Assembly: GCA_019244985.1 (NCBI GenBank)
Contig: JAFASB010000307.1
Span: 1-10,621, forward strand
DNA: 10,621 nucleotides
Source of the DNA: Acidimicrobiia bacterium
GTDB lineage: Bacteria > Actinomycetota > Acidimicrobiia > Acidimicrobiales > AC-14
Reading direction: 5' to 3'
Shown: positions 4,978-10,621 of the stretch, piece by piece
Layout: each line of letters opens with the position of its first letter
Position numbering within the stretch: the stretch's first letter is position 1
Notes under the pieces: generated by a model
The model's database searches: none
The model's input: the letters and a program-made list of their open reading frames with translations, nothing else
What the model was told of the DNA's origin: nothing
Program-made: the position numbers and the translations under genes

Positions 4978-6978
4978 ATGGGTTTGTTGGACGGGCTGAA
5001 CGACGCCCAGCGACGGGCCGTGACCACCGACGCCGCGCCGCTGTGCATCCTGGCGGGCGCCGGCTCGGGCAAGACCCGCGTCCTGACCCGACGCATCGCC
5101 TGGCGGGTGGCGCAGGGTAGCGCCGACCCGCGCCACGTGCTCGCCCTCACGTTCACCCGAAAGGCGGCGGGCGAGCTGTCCTCACGGTTATCGGCGCTCG
5201 GCGTGCGTGATCAGGTGGCCGCGGGCACCTTCCACGCCATCGCGTACGCCCAGCTGCGGCGGCGGTGGGCCGACCGGGGCGAGCGGCCGCCCGTCCTCCT
5301 CGACCGCAAGGTCCGTCTCCTTGCGCCGCTGCTCGCCGGCCACCGCCGCGCGGGTGTGCAGCCCGCCGACCTCGCCAACGAGATCGAGTGGGCGAAGGCC
5401 CGGTTCGTCGAGCCGTCCCACTACGAGTCCGAAGCGGCGGGGGCCGGCCGCAAACCCCCCCTCCCGCTCGGCGTCACGGGGGCGCTCTACGAGCGCTACG
5501 AAGAGGAGAAGCGGCGCCGGGGCGTCGTCGACTTCGACGACCTCCTGTTGCTCTGTGCCCGCGCCCTCCACAGCGACGAAGCCTTCGCGGCCAGCCAGCG
5601 CTGGCGGTTCCGGCACGTGTTCGTCGACGAGTTCCAGGACGTCAATCCGGTGCAGTACCGGCTGCTCGAGGGCTGGCGTGGCGACCGCCACGACCTGTGC
5701 GTCGTCGGAGACCCGAATCAGGCGATCTTCGGATGGAACGGCGCCGACGCCCGCTACCTCACCGGGTTCGGCGAGCAGTTCCCGGGCGCCGAAGTCGTGC
5801 GCCTCGAGGACAACTACCGGTCCTCGCCGCAGATCCTCGCCGTCGCCGATGCCGTGCTCAACGGGAACACGGGCGGCCCGACGCGCTCGAGGCCGCTGCG
5901 CGCCAACCGGCCGACCGGGCCGACGCCGTCGGTGCGCAGCTGGGCGAACGAGCGCGACGAGGCCCACGCCATCGTGCGAGCGATCCGTCGGCGCCAGAGC
6001 ACTGCGCTGCCGTGGTCGGCGATGGCGGTGCTCGCCCGCACGAACGCCCAGCTCCTCCTGTTCGAAGAGGCGTGCACGGCGGCCGGCATCCCCCATCGCG
6101 TCCGCGGTGAAGGGTCGTTCCTCAGCCAGCCCGACATCCGACAGGCGCTCAACGACCTCCGGCGCCTGCCACCGACGAGTCCGGTCTCGCCCGCGATCGC
6201 CGACCTCGAGGAGATGGCATCCGAGGCCGAGGGTGACCACCGCCAGCGCCTCGAGGGGCTCGTGCGTCTCGCGCGCGAGCACAGTGCTCTCGACCCGGCG
6301 GCCACCATCGACGGCTTCTTCTCGTGGCTGCGGGCGACCGTGGGCGGCGACGAGCCCGCCCGCACGGGCGACGTGGTCGAGCTGGCGACGTTCCATGCGT
6401 CGAAGGGCCTCGAGTGGCCAGTCGTCTTCGTTGCCGGTCTCGAGCGGGGGCTGGTACCGATCGCCCAAGCGGACACGCCGGCCGCCCGCGCCGAGGAACG
6501 GCGGCTGCTCTACGTCGCCGTGACGCGCGCCGAGCAGGAGCTGCATTGCTCGTGGGCCGAGCGGCGCACGTTCGGAGCGCGGACGGTGTCGCGCTCACCA
6601 TCGGCGTATCTGGCCGCCATCGAAGCCGCCGTGAAGGCGGGCGACGAGGGCACACCGGGTGACTGGAGAAGATTCCTCGACGACGGCCGTCAGCAGCTGC
6701 GCGCCTCGGCGGGACGCCGGCCCTCCGACGTCCGCGCGCTGCTCGACCGCGCCGATCCCGCCCTCTTCGAGGCGCTGAAGTCGTGGCGAGCGGCGACCGC
6801 GAAGCGTTCTGGCGTTCCCGCCTACGTGATCTTCCACGACACGACGCTCGCCGCTCTGGCCGAGGCCAAGCCCCACGACCGCACCGGCCTGCTCGCCGTT
6901 CCGGGCCTCGGGCCGGTCAAGGCCGAGCGCTACGGCGATGCCGTGCTCGCCGTGCTCGCCGGTGCCGCCGCGTCGTAG
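4978..6978 (+). CDS. uvrD2: UvrD2-type ATP-dependent 3'-5' DNA helicase with HRDC domain
   Basis: A 666-aa superfamily 1A helicase. Motifs in order: Q-motif LNDAQRRAV (7-15), Walker A AGAGSGKT (26-33, K32), Ia LALTFTRKAAGEL (55-67), Walker B VDEFQD (216-221), III GDPNQAIFGWNGAD (244-257), IV NYRSS (279-283), V VELATFHASKGLEW (467-480) and VI LLYVAVTRAE (510-519). All are intact, so it should be an active ATPase and translocase. The C-terminal 70 residues (about 593-662, ending ...VPGLGPVKAERYGDAVLAVL) form an HRDC nucleic-acid-binding domain. UvrD/PcrA motor plus HRDC is the hallmark of actinobacterial UvrD2, which is essential in mycobacteria. Mycobacterial UvrD2 carries a CxxC-x14-CxxC module between motor and HRDC; here residues 525-592 contain no cysteine at all. 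The ATG at 4978 gives the expected N-terminus. A DUF2505 gene follows after 26 nt. Confidence 0.93.
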   Translation: MGLLDGLNDAQRRAVTTDAAPLCILAGAGSGKTRVLTRRIAWRVAQGSADPRHVLALTFTRKAAGELSSRLSALGVRDQVAAGTFHAIAYAQLRRRWADRGERPPVLLDRKVRLLAPLLAGHRRAGVQPADLANEIEWAKARFVEPSHYESEAAGAGRKPPLPLGVTGALYERYEEEKRRRGVVDFDDLLLLCARALHSDEAFAASQRWRFRHVFVDEFQDVNPVQYRLLEGWRGDRHDLCVVGDPNQAIFGWNGADARYLTGFGEQFPGAEVVRLEDNYRSSPQILAVADAVLNGNTGGPTRSRPLRANRPTGPTPSVRSWANERDEAHAIVRAIRRRQSTALPWSAMAVLARTNAQLLLFEEACTAAGIPHRVRGEGSFLSQPDIRQALNDLRRLPPTSPVSPAIADLEEMASEAEGDHRQRLEGLVRLAREHSALDPAATIDGFFSWLRATVGGDEPARTGDVVELATFHASKGLEWPVVFVAGLERGLVPIAQADTPAARAEERRLLYVAVTRAEQELHCSWAERRTFGARTVSRSPSAYLAAIEAAVKAGDEGTPGDWRRFLDDGRQQLRASAGRRPSDVRALLDRADPALFEALKSWRAATAKRSGVPAYVIFHDTTLAALAEAKPHDRTGLLAVPGLGPVKAERYGDAVLAVLAGAAAS

Positions 6979-7004
6979 CACCCGCTTCGGCAACACTCTG
7001 ACGC

Positions 7005-7505
7005 GTGAAGTTCCACCTCGAGCACACCTTCGTCGCGCCCCTCGACGCCGTCGAGGCCGCGATGGTCAACCCCACCTTTCTCGAAGGGACCCGGCTCCCC
7101 GACGTCGGCCCGCCGGAGGTGCTGAGCCGAGAGGAGGCCGGCGACACCGTCACGCTGCGGGTCAGCTACCACTACACGGGGAGTCTCGACTCACTGGCGC
7201 GGCGGGTGCTGCGTTCGGGCGACGTGACGTGGGTGCAGGAGACCAGACTCGACCGGTCGACGCATCGCACGACGTTCACCGTCACACCGAAAGTCCACGC
7301 CGACCGGTTCGAGTGCGGCGGCGCGATGCAGATCACCCAGGGCACCGATGGGACGACGCTGCGCGTCATCGACGGTGAGCTGAAGATCAAGGTGCCACTT
7401 TTCGGAAGTCGCGCCGAAGGGCTCATCCTGCCCGGACTGCGCAGCCGCATGCAGCGCGAGGCGGAACTCTTGGACGAGTGGCTGAAAGAGCACCCGGCCG
7501 GTTGA
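7005..7505 (+). CDS. DUF2505 family protein (START/SRPBCC-like fold expected)
   Basis: A 166-aa protein starting MKFHLEHTFVAPLDAVEAAM, with FLEGTRLPDVGPPEV and a mid-domain YHYTGSLDSLARRVL. The pattern is that of DUF2505, an actinobacterial family related to the START/SRPBCC hydrophobic-ligand-binding fold. No signal peptide or membrane helix is visible, so it is probably cytoplasmic. No catalytic residues can be named and the biological role is unknown. The start is GTG at 7005, 26 nt after uvrD2, with only a weak AACACT hexamer 7 nt before it and no Shine-Dalgarno; it could be read through from uvrD2. Family assignment rests on recognised N-terminal and overall pattern, not a profile search. 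Confidence 0.8.
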   Translation: MKFHLEHTFVAPLDAVEAAMVNPTFLEGTRLPDVGPPEVLSREEAGDTVTLRVSYHYTGSLDSLARRVLRSGDVTWVQETRLDRSTHRTTFTVTPKVHADRFECGGAMQITQGTDGTTLRVIDGELKIKVPLFGSRAEGLILPGLRSRMQREAELLDEWLKEHPAG

Positions 7506-7536
7506 CGAGACGCGTCCTAGGCGCGACAACGGTCCT

Positions 7537-7833
7537 ATGAGCTCGTTCCTCTGGCCCAATGAGGAGGGGTGGCCGTACCCGGACACAATGGGCGAGACGG
7601 TCGACCTCGATGCAACGACCGACGACGAGACGCTCTGCCTGCGCGCCGCGCCCACTCAGCTGTTCAATCACCTCGACCCGCTCGAACGGGCAGTGATCTG
7701 CCGCCACTACGGCCTCGAGGGCCAACAGGCGCGCAGCATGAAGGAGTTGCACGTCGAGATGGGCCTGCCGCGCGCCGAGCTGCGCGACGCGCTCGGCACG
7801 GGTCTTGCCAAGCTCCGCACGGAGCTGCGCTAG
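7537..7833 (+). CDS. Stand-alone sigma-70 region 4-like HTH protein
   Basis: A 98-aa protein. Residues 46-62 (LDPLERAVICRHYGLEG) match the first part of sigma-70 region 4 (compare the LxxREReVIxLRYGLdG pattern of primary sigma factors). Residues 67-96 match the helix-turn-helix, ending in the typical AxxKLRxxL. The first 45 residues are acidic and Trp/Pro-containing, with no sigma regions 1-3. The HTH reads LPRAELRD (77-84) where primary sigma factors have VTRERIRQ. The residues equivalent to E. coli E585 and Q589, which contact the -35 element, are therefore A80 and D84. It may bind the beta-flap or DNA as a regulator rather than act as a normal sigma factor; that is inference. The ATG at 7537 lacks a Shine-Dalgarno. 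Its TAG directly abuts the stop of xth on the other strand. Confidence 0.8.
   Translation: MSSFLWPNEEGWPYPDTMGETVDLDATTDDETLCLRAAPTQLFNHLDPLERAVICRHYGLEGQQARSMKELHVEMGLPRAELRDALGTGLAKLRTELR
7811..7826. terminator. Short hairpin at the convergent gene junction (weak terminator candidate)
   Basis: AGCTCC (7811-7816) and GGAGCT (7821-7826) form a perfect 6-bp stem with a GCAC loop. It lies inside the last codons of the sigma-4-like gene and 8 nt beyond the xth stop on the minus strand. No U-tract follows in either direction, so intrinsic termination would be weak. Confidence 0.25.
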
Positions 7834-8610
7834 CTACAGGTCGAAGTCGACCAGCAACGGCGCGTGGTCCGACGGGCTCTTGCCCTTGCGCGCGAAGCGA
7901 TCGATGAGCGCGTAGGTCGCCGATTCGGCGAGCGGCTTCGTCGCCATCTCCAGGTCGATGCGCATGCCGCGGTGCTGGTGGAAGTCGCCGGCCCGGTAAT
8001 CCCAGTAGCTGTAGAGACGGTCGTCGTCGTAGATGGTGCGGAACACGTCGACCAGGCCCCACTGCTCGAGCCGGTGCAGCTCCTCGCGCTCGGGTTCGCT
8101 CACGTGGGTCCCGCCGTTGACCTTCGCCGGATCCCAGACGTCCCTGTCCTCGGGAGCGATGTTGAAGTCGCCGCACATGACGAACGGTTCGGTGGGGTCG
8201 CACGTCTGCTCGAGCCCGCGCCGCAGCCGGTCGAGCCACACGAGCTTGGCTTCATAGTGCTCGCTGCCGACGAGCCGGCCGTTGGGGACGTACACGCTGA
8301 CGACTCGGACGCCCTTGCACGTCGCCCACAAAAGGCGGGCCTCCGTCACCTCGTCGTCGGCCTGGTCGGGAAAGCCGGCGACGACGTCGTCGAGGCCGAC
8401 CCGGCTGAGGATCGCCACGCCGTTCCACTGGCCCTGGCCGCAGTGGGCGGATTCGTAGCCGAGGGCTGCAAACGCCATCGCCGGGAAGTTGGCGTCGGAG
8501 AGCTTCGTCTCCTGAAGACACAGGACGTCGGGCTCGGCATAGCCGAGCCACTCCTCGACCCGAGGCATGCGCTTGTTGAGGGAGTTGACGTTCCAGGTCG
8601 CGATCCGCAT
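7834..8610 (-). CDS. xth: Exodeoxyribonuclease III / AP endonuclease
   Basis: A 258-aa member of the EEP (exonuclease-endonuclease-phosphatase) family, of usual ExoIII length. It cuts DNA 5' of abasic sites and degrades duplex DNA from 3' ends in base excision repair. Active-site residues are all visible: N7 (ATWNVNSL), E34 (LQETK), Y107 (VYVPNG), D148 and N150 (CGDFNI), D219 (RIDL) and H249 (SDHAPL), with metal and abasic-site roles known from E. coli ExoIII. The ATG at 8610 gives the invariant MRIATWNVNSLNKR start. TAGGCT stands 8 nt upstream, so the message is probably leaderless. The frame stays open far upstream (to 9930, antisense to two other genes), but that extension is a GC-bias artefact. 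It is divergent from a small HTH-like gene and convergent with the sigma-4-like gene with zero spacing. Confidence 0.96.
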   Translation of the reverse strand: MRIATWNVNSLNKRMPRVEEWLGYAEPDVLCLQETKLSDANFPAMAFAALGYESAHCGQGQWNGVAILSRVGLDDVVAGFPDQADDEVTEARLLWATCKGVRVVSVYVPNGRLVGSEHYEAKLVWLDRLRRGLEQTCDPTEPFVMCGDFNIAPEDRDVWDPAKVNGGTHVSEPEREELHRLEQWGLVDVFRTIYDDDRLYSYWDYRAGDFHQHRGMRIDLEMATKPLAESATYALIDRFARKGKSPSDHAPLLVDFDL

Positions 8611-8655
8611 GTGGTCCGAGCCTAGGACCGGCCCTCCCACGTAGGCTTCCGGTCG
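8611..8655. promoter_or_regulatory. Symmetric bidirectional promoter between xth and the HTH-like gene
   Basis: The whole 45-bp gap is symmetric in layout. Reading outward each way there is a TAGGCT hexamer followed by exactly 8 nt and an ATG: plus strand 8642-8647 to ATG 8656, and minus strand 8624-8619 to ATG 8610. The hexamers are an inverted pair AGCCTA-N17-TAGGCT, so each occupies the place where the other's -35 would be. Neither gene has a Shine-Dalgarno. Both transcripts are expected to be leaderless. Confidence 0.5.
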
Positions 8656-8991
8656 ATGGCCGAGCCGGACCGTGCCGTTCAGGCCCTGCGGGCGCTGGTG
8701 AAGGTGTTGGACGGCAACATCGAGCGCGCCAGATACGTGCAGCGCCGGGCCGAGCACATCGAGACCCTCCGTGACCAGGGCTACACCTGGGAGCAGGTGC
8801 TCTCCACCGAGGACAGGCCGCTGATCGTCGACGTCCTGAACCAGAGCATGGCGCTGCTCACCGAGCTCGGCGGCCGCTTGCGTCGCGAAGAGGCCCGGTG
8901 TTTGGTGGACGAGGGTCTCAAGGAGCAGCAGATCGCCGATCTGCTCGACGTCTCGCTCGACCACGTGCAAGCGATGCTCAGCGGCACCTAG
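8656..8991 (+). CDS. Small HTH-like protein of unknown function
   Basis: A 111-aa soluble protein that I do not recognise as a named family. Residues 5-80 are predicted mostly helical and highly charged (RAVQALRALVKVLDGNIERA, then QRRAEHIETLRDQG). Residues 77-108 read EEARCLVDEGLKEQQIADLLDVSLDHVQAML, which has the layout of a helix-turn-helix: a first helix, EGL turn, IADLLDVS and a recognition helix. It may therefore bind DNA or an RNA-polymerase partner. The charged helices could form a coiled coil. The ATG at 8656 fits a leaderless message from the TAGGCT 8 nt upstream. It shares a 45-bp bidirectional promoter region with xth and is followed 33 nt later by an aldehyde dehydrogenase with its own -10-like element, so it may be monocistronic. 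Confidence 0.75.
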   Translation: MAEPDRAVQALRALVKVLDGNIERARYVQRRAEHIETLRDQGYTWEQVLSTEDRPLIVDVLNQSMALLTELGGRLRREEARCLVDEGLKEQQIADLLDVSLDHVQAMLSGT

Positions 8992-9012
8992 GTCGAACTC
9001 GTCGGGCGTGCG

Positions 9013-9018
9013 TACAGT
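9013..9018 (+). promoter_or_regulatory. Putative leaderless -10 of the aldehyde dehydrogenase gene
   Basis: TACAGT fits TANNNT and lies 6 nt before the GTG at 9025, inside a 33-nt gap. There is no Shine-Dalgarno before the GTG and no clear -35. Confidence 0.45.
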
Positions 9019-9024
9019 TGCGCC

Positions 9025-10488
9025 GTGAGCGAACAACGAATGCTGATCGACGGCAAACTGGTCGATGCGGTCGACGGACGGACCTTCGACAACGTCAATC
9101 CGGCGACCGAGGAGGTGCTCGGGCCGGTCGCTGACGGCAACGCGGCCGACATGGAGGCCGCCGTGGGCGCCGCCCGCCGGGCGTTCGACTCGACGACGTG
9201 GGCGACCGACCACGCCTTCCGTGCCCAGTGCCTGCGTCAGCTCCAGACGGCGCTCGAGTCCGAGCGCGAGGAACTGCGCTCCGAGCTCGTCGCCGAGGTC
9301 GGGTGCCCGGTGCTCGCCACCTACGGTCCCCAGCTCGACAGTCCCCTCGCCGAGGCCCTGCTGTGGCCGGCCGAGACGCTCGAGACGTTCCCGTGGTCCA
9401 GGGCGCTGCCGCCCAAGGACCCGTTCGGACTGGGCATGACCGAACGTGAGGTCTGGAAGGAACCGGTGGGTGTCGTCGGGGTGATCGTCCCGTGGAACTT
9501 TCCGATCGAGATCACCCTCAACAAGCTCGGGCCCGTCCTGGCCATGGGAAACACGTGCGTGATCAAGCCCGCACCCGACACGCCGTTCAACGCCACGCGC
9601 CTCGGTCGCCTCGTCGCCGAGCACACCGACATCCCGCCCGGGGTCGTCAACGTCGTGACATCGCAGGACCATCTCACCGGCGAGGTGCTCACCACATCGC
9701 CCGAGGTCGACATGGTGGCCTTCACGGGCTCGACGGTGACCGGGCGTCGCATCATGGAGGCCGGGTCGGCGACGATGAAGCGCGTCTTCCTCGAGTGCGG
9801 CGGCAAGTCCGTGAACCTTGTGCTCGACGACGTCGACATTGCCGCCGCGGCCGCGAGCGCGGGAGCGATGTGCTTCCACGCCGGCCAGGGCTGCGCCATC
9901 ACCACCCGGATGCTCGTGCCCAACAGCCACTACGACGAGGCCGTCGAGAGCGCGCGAGCCGCCTTCGAGGGAGTCACGTACGGCGACCCCACCGACGCCT
10001 CGAACCTCATGGGGCCGCTGGTGTCAGAGAAGCAGCGCCAGCGCGTGCTCGGCTACATCAACTCCGGCAAGGAGCAGGGCGCCACCCTGGTCGTCGGAGG
10101 TGGCATTCCGAGCCACCTCGACAAGGGGTACTTCGTCGAGCCGACCCTGTTCGCCAACGTCGACAACTCGATGAAGATCGCCCAGGAGGAGATCTTCGGT
10201 CCCGTCCTCGTGCTGATCGGCTACCAAGACGAGGACGACGCCGTGGCCATCGCCAACGACAGTGTCTACGGGCTGTCGGGCATGATCACGTCCAAGGATC
10301 TCGACCGGGCCAAGCGCGTCGCTCGTCGAATCCGAACGGGCACGCTCTCGCTGAACGGCGGCGTCTGGTACGGCGCCGACGCCCCCTTCGGCGGCTACAA
10401 GCAGTCCGGGCTCGGCCGCCAGTGCGGTATCGAGGGCCTCGAGATCTTCACCGAGACCAAGACCGTCGGCTGGCCCGTCCAGGCCTAG
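9025..10488 (+). CDS. NAD(P)-dependent aldehyde dehydrogenase
   Basis: A 487-aa member of the ALDH superfamily, full length for the family, which oxidises aldehydes to carboxylic acids in the cytoplasm. Visible signatures are PWNFP (156-160, oxyanion-hole N158), K181 in VIKPAPDTP (cofactor binding), FTGSTVTGRRIM (233-244, Rossmann turn), general base E257 in LECGGKS, catalytic C290 in HAGQGCAITTR, EEIFGPVL (388-395, E389 binding cofactor ribose) and APFGGYKQSGLGR (453-465). All essential residues are intact. The substrate cannot be deduced: no pathway genes adjoin it and ALDH subfamilies cannot be split reliably by eye. The start is GTG at 9025, supported by the TACAGT hexamer and by the MSEQRMLIDGKLVDAVDGRTF N-terminus typical of ALDHs. 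A terminator-like hairpin follows 21 nt after the stop. Confidence 0.95.
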   Translation: MSEQRMLIDGKLVDAVDGRTFDNVNPATEEVLGPVADGNAADMEAAVGAARRAFDSTTWATDHAFRAQCLRQLQTALESEREELRSELVAEVGCPVLATYGPQLDSPLAEALLWPAETLETFPWSRALPPKDPFGLGMTEREVWKEPVGVVGVIVPWNFPIEITLNKLGPVLAMGNTCVIKPAPDTPFNATRLGRLVAEHTDIPPGVVNVVTSQDHLTGEVLTTSPEVDMVAFTGSTVTGRRIMEAGSATMKRVFLECGGKSVNLVLDDVDIAAAAASAGAMCFHAGQGCAITTRMLVPNSHYDEAVESARAAFEGVTYGDPTDASNLMGPLVSEKQRQRVLGYINSGKEQGATLVVGGGIPSHLDKGYFVEPTLFANVDNSMKIAQEEIFGPVLVLIGYQDEDDAVAIANDSVYGLSGMITSKDLDRAKRVARRIRTGTLSLNGGVWYGADAPFGGYKQSGLGRQCGIEGLEIFTETKTVGWPVQA

Positions 10489-10509
10489 CTCGTCGCGTGG
10501 CTGATTCTG

Positions 10510-10536
10510 CGCCCCCGCTCAGGATTCGCGGAGGCG
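10510..10536 (+). terminator. Terminator-like hairpin after the aldehyde dehydrogenase gene
   Basis: CGCCCCCGC (10510-10518) pairs with GCGGAGGCG (10528-10536) in 8 of 9 positions (one C-A mismatch), with a 9-nt loop. It is followed by the moderately T-rich GTCTTCAGTCGTT. The stem is strong and well placed 21 nt after the stop, but the U-tract is poor, as is common in high-GC bacteria. Confidence 0.45.
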
Positions 10537-10566
10537 GTCTTCAGTCGTTGGGCGTTCCATCGGAGC

Positions 10567-10621
10567 ATGAGCAAGCCAAATGACACCGAGAGCCGACCAT
10601 GGCGCTGGCTTTGGTGGCTGT
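10567..10621 (+). CDS. 5' fragment of a probable membrane protein
   Basis: An ATG at 10567 opens a frame with no stop to the window edge, giving MSKPNDTESRPWRWLWWL. A short polar, basic leader followed by a Trp/Leu-rich hydrophobic run looks like a cytoplasmic N-terminus entering a first membrane helix. TTCCAT, a poor -10, lies 6 nt before the ATG, and a GGAG is only 1 nt from it. Eighteen residues are too few to name a family. Confidence 0.5.
   Translation, partial: MSKPNDTESRPWRWLWWL

Noticed and set aside
5188..6546. 452-aa minus-strand and 438-aa plus-strand alternative frames inside uvrD2
   Set aside because: Low-complexity, Arg/Ser/Pro- or Asp/Glu/Val-rich translations with no recognisable domain; uvrD2 has every helicase motif in its own frame.
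7511..7525. Small hairpin CGCGTC/GGCGCG after the DUF2505 gene as a terminator
   Set aside because: Six pairs including one G-U, a 3-nt loop and no U-tract; such stems are common by chance in high-GC DNA.
8611..9930. Upstream extension of the xth reading frame, giving a 698-residue minus-strand open frame
   Set aside because: The extension runs antisense through the HTH-like gene and the aldehyde dehydrogenase. Exonuclease III homology begins exactly at the ATG at 8610, and long antisense frames are expected from G/C-ending codons.
1..10621. Search for tRNA, rRNA, CRISPR, insertion sequence, phage or defence-island features
   Set aside because: No T-loop-like tRNA motif, repeat-spacer array, transposase, integrase or known defence domain was seen; base composition and codon use look even across the window.

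Overview
The window looks like ordinary chromosome from a high-GC actinobacterium. Codon third positions are strongly G/C, GTG and ATG starts are both common, and a UvrD2-type helicase with an HRDC tail sits beside a DUF2505 protein; both families are typical of Actinomycetota. I lean towards Acidimicrobiia or a neighbouring lineage, but this is inference. No rRNA, tRNA, CRISPR array, insertion sequence, prophage or known defence system is visible.

Minus-strand block (1-4723), read right to left. A HAD-fold nucleotidase-like phosphatase, a two-ACT-domain regulator and a short peptide deformylase are closely spaced (gaps of 23 and 10 nt). After a 34-nt gap with its own -10-like element comes a second group: a lipoprotein with a Thr/His-repeat tail, a bacterial PH-domain membrane protein, a NarL-class sensor kinase and its response regulator. 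Their gaps are 11 nt, 13 nt and a 4-nt ATGA overlap, and the regulator runs off the left edge. The second group looks like one transcription unit with an envelope-sensing theme.

A 254-nt divergent spacer (4724-4977) holds two overlapping perfect inverted repeats. To its right, on the plus strand, lie UvrD2 (4978-6978), a DUF2505 protein (7005-7505) and a 98-aa stand-alone sigma-region-4-like protein (7537-7833). The last of these meets exonuclease III/AP endonuclease (xth, 7834-8610, minus) tail to tail with no spacer. xth is divergent from a small HTH-like protein (8656-8991, plus), and between them the two -10 elements form a symmetric arrangement. An aldehyde dehydrogenase follows (9025-10488), then a terminator-like hairpin and the first codons of a probable membrane protein.

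The recurring theme is leaderless-type promoters: a TANNNT hexamer lies 6-9 nt before the start codon of six genes that begin transcription units. Shine-Dalgarno sequences are rare, and the clearest one precedes the operon-internal response regulator. UvrD2 and xth both handle damaged or structured DNA. I see no clearly new multi-gene system. The best leads are the symmetric xth/HTH promoter, the stand-alone sigma-4 protein, UvrD2 without its tetracysteine linker, and the lipoprotein-PH-kinase-regulator cluster.
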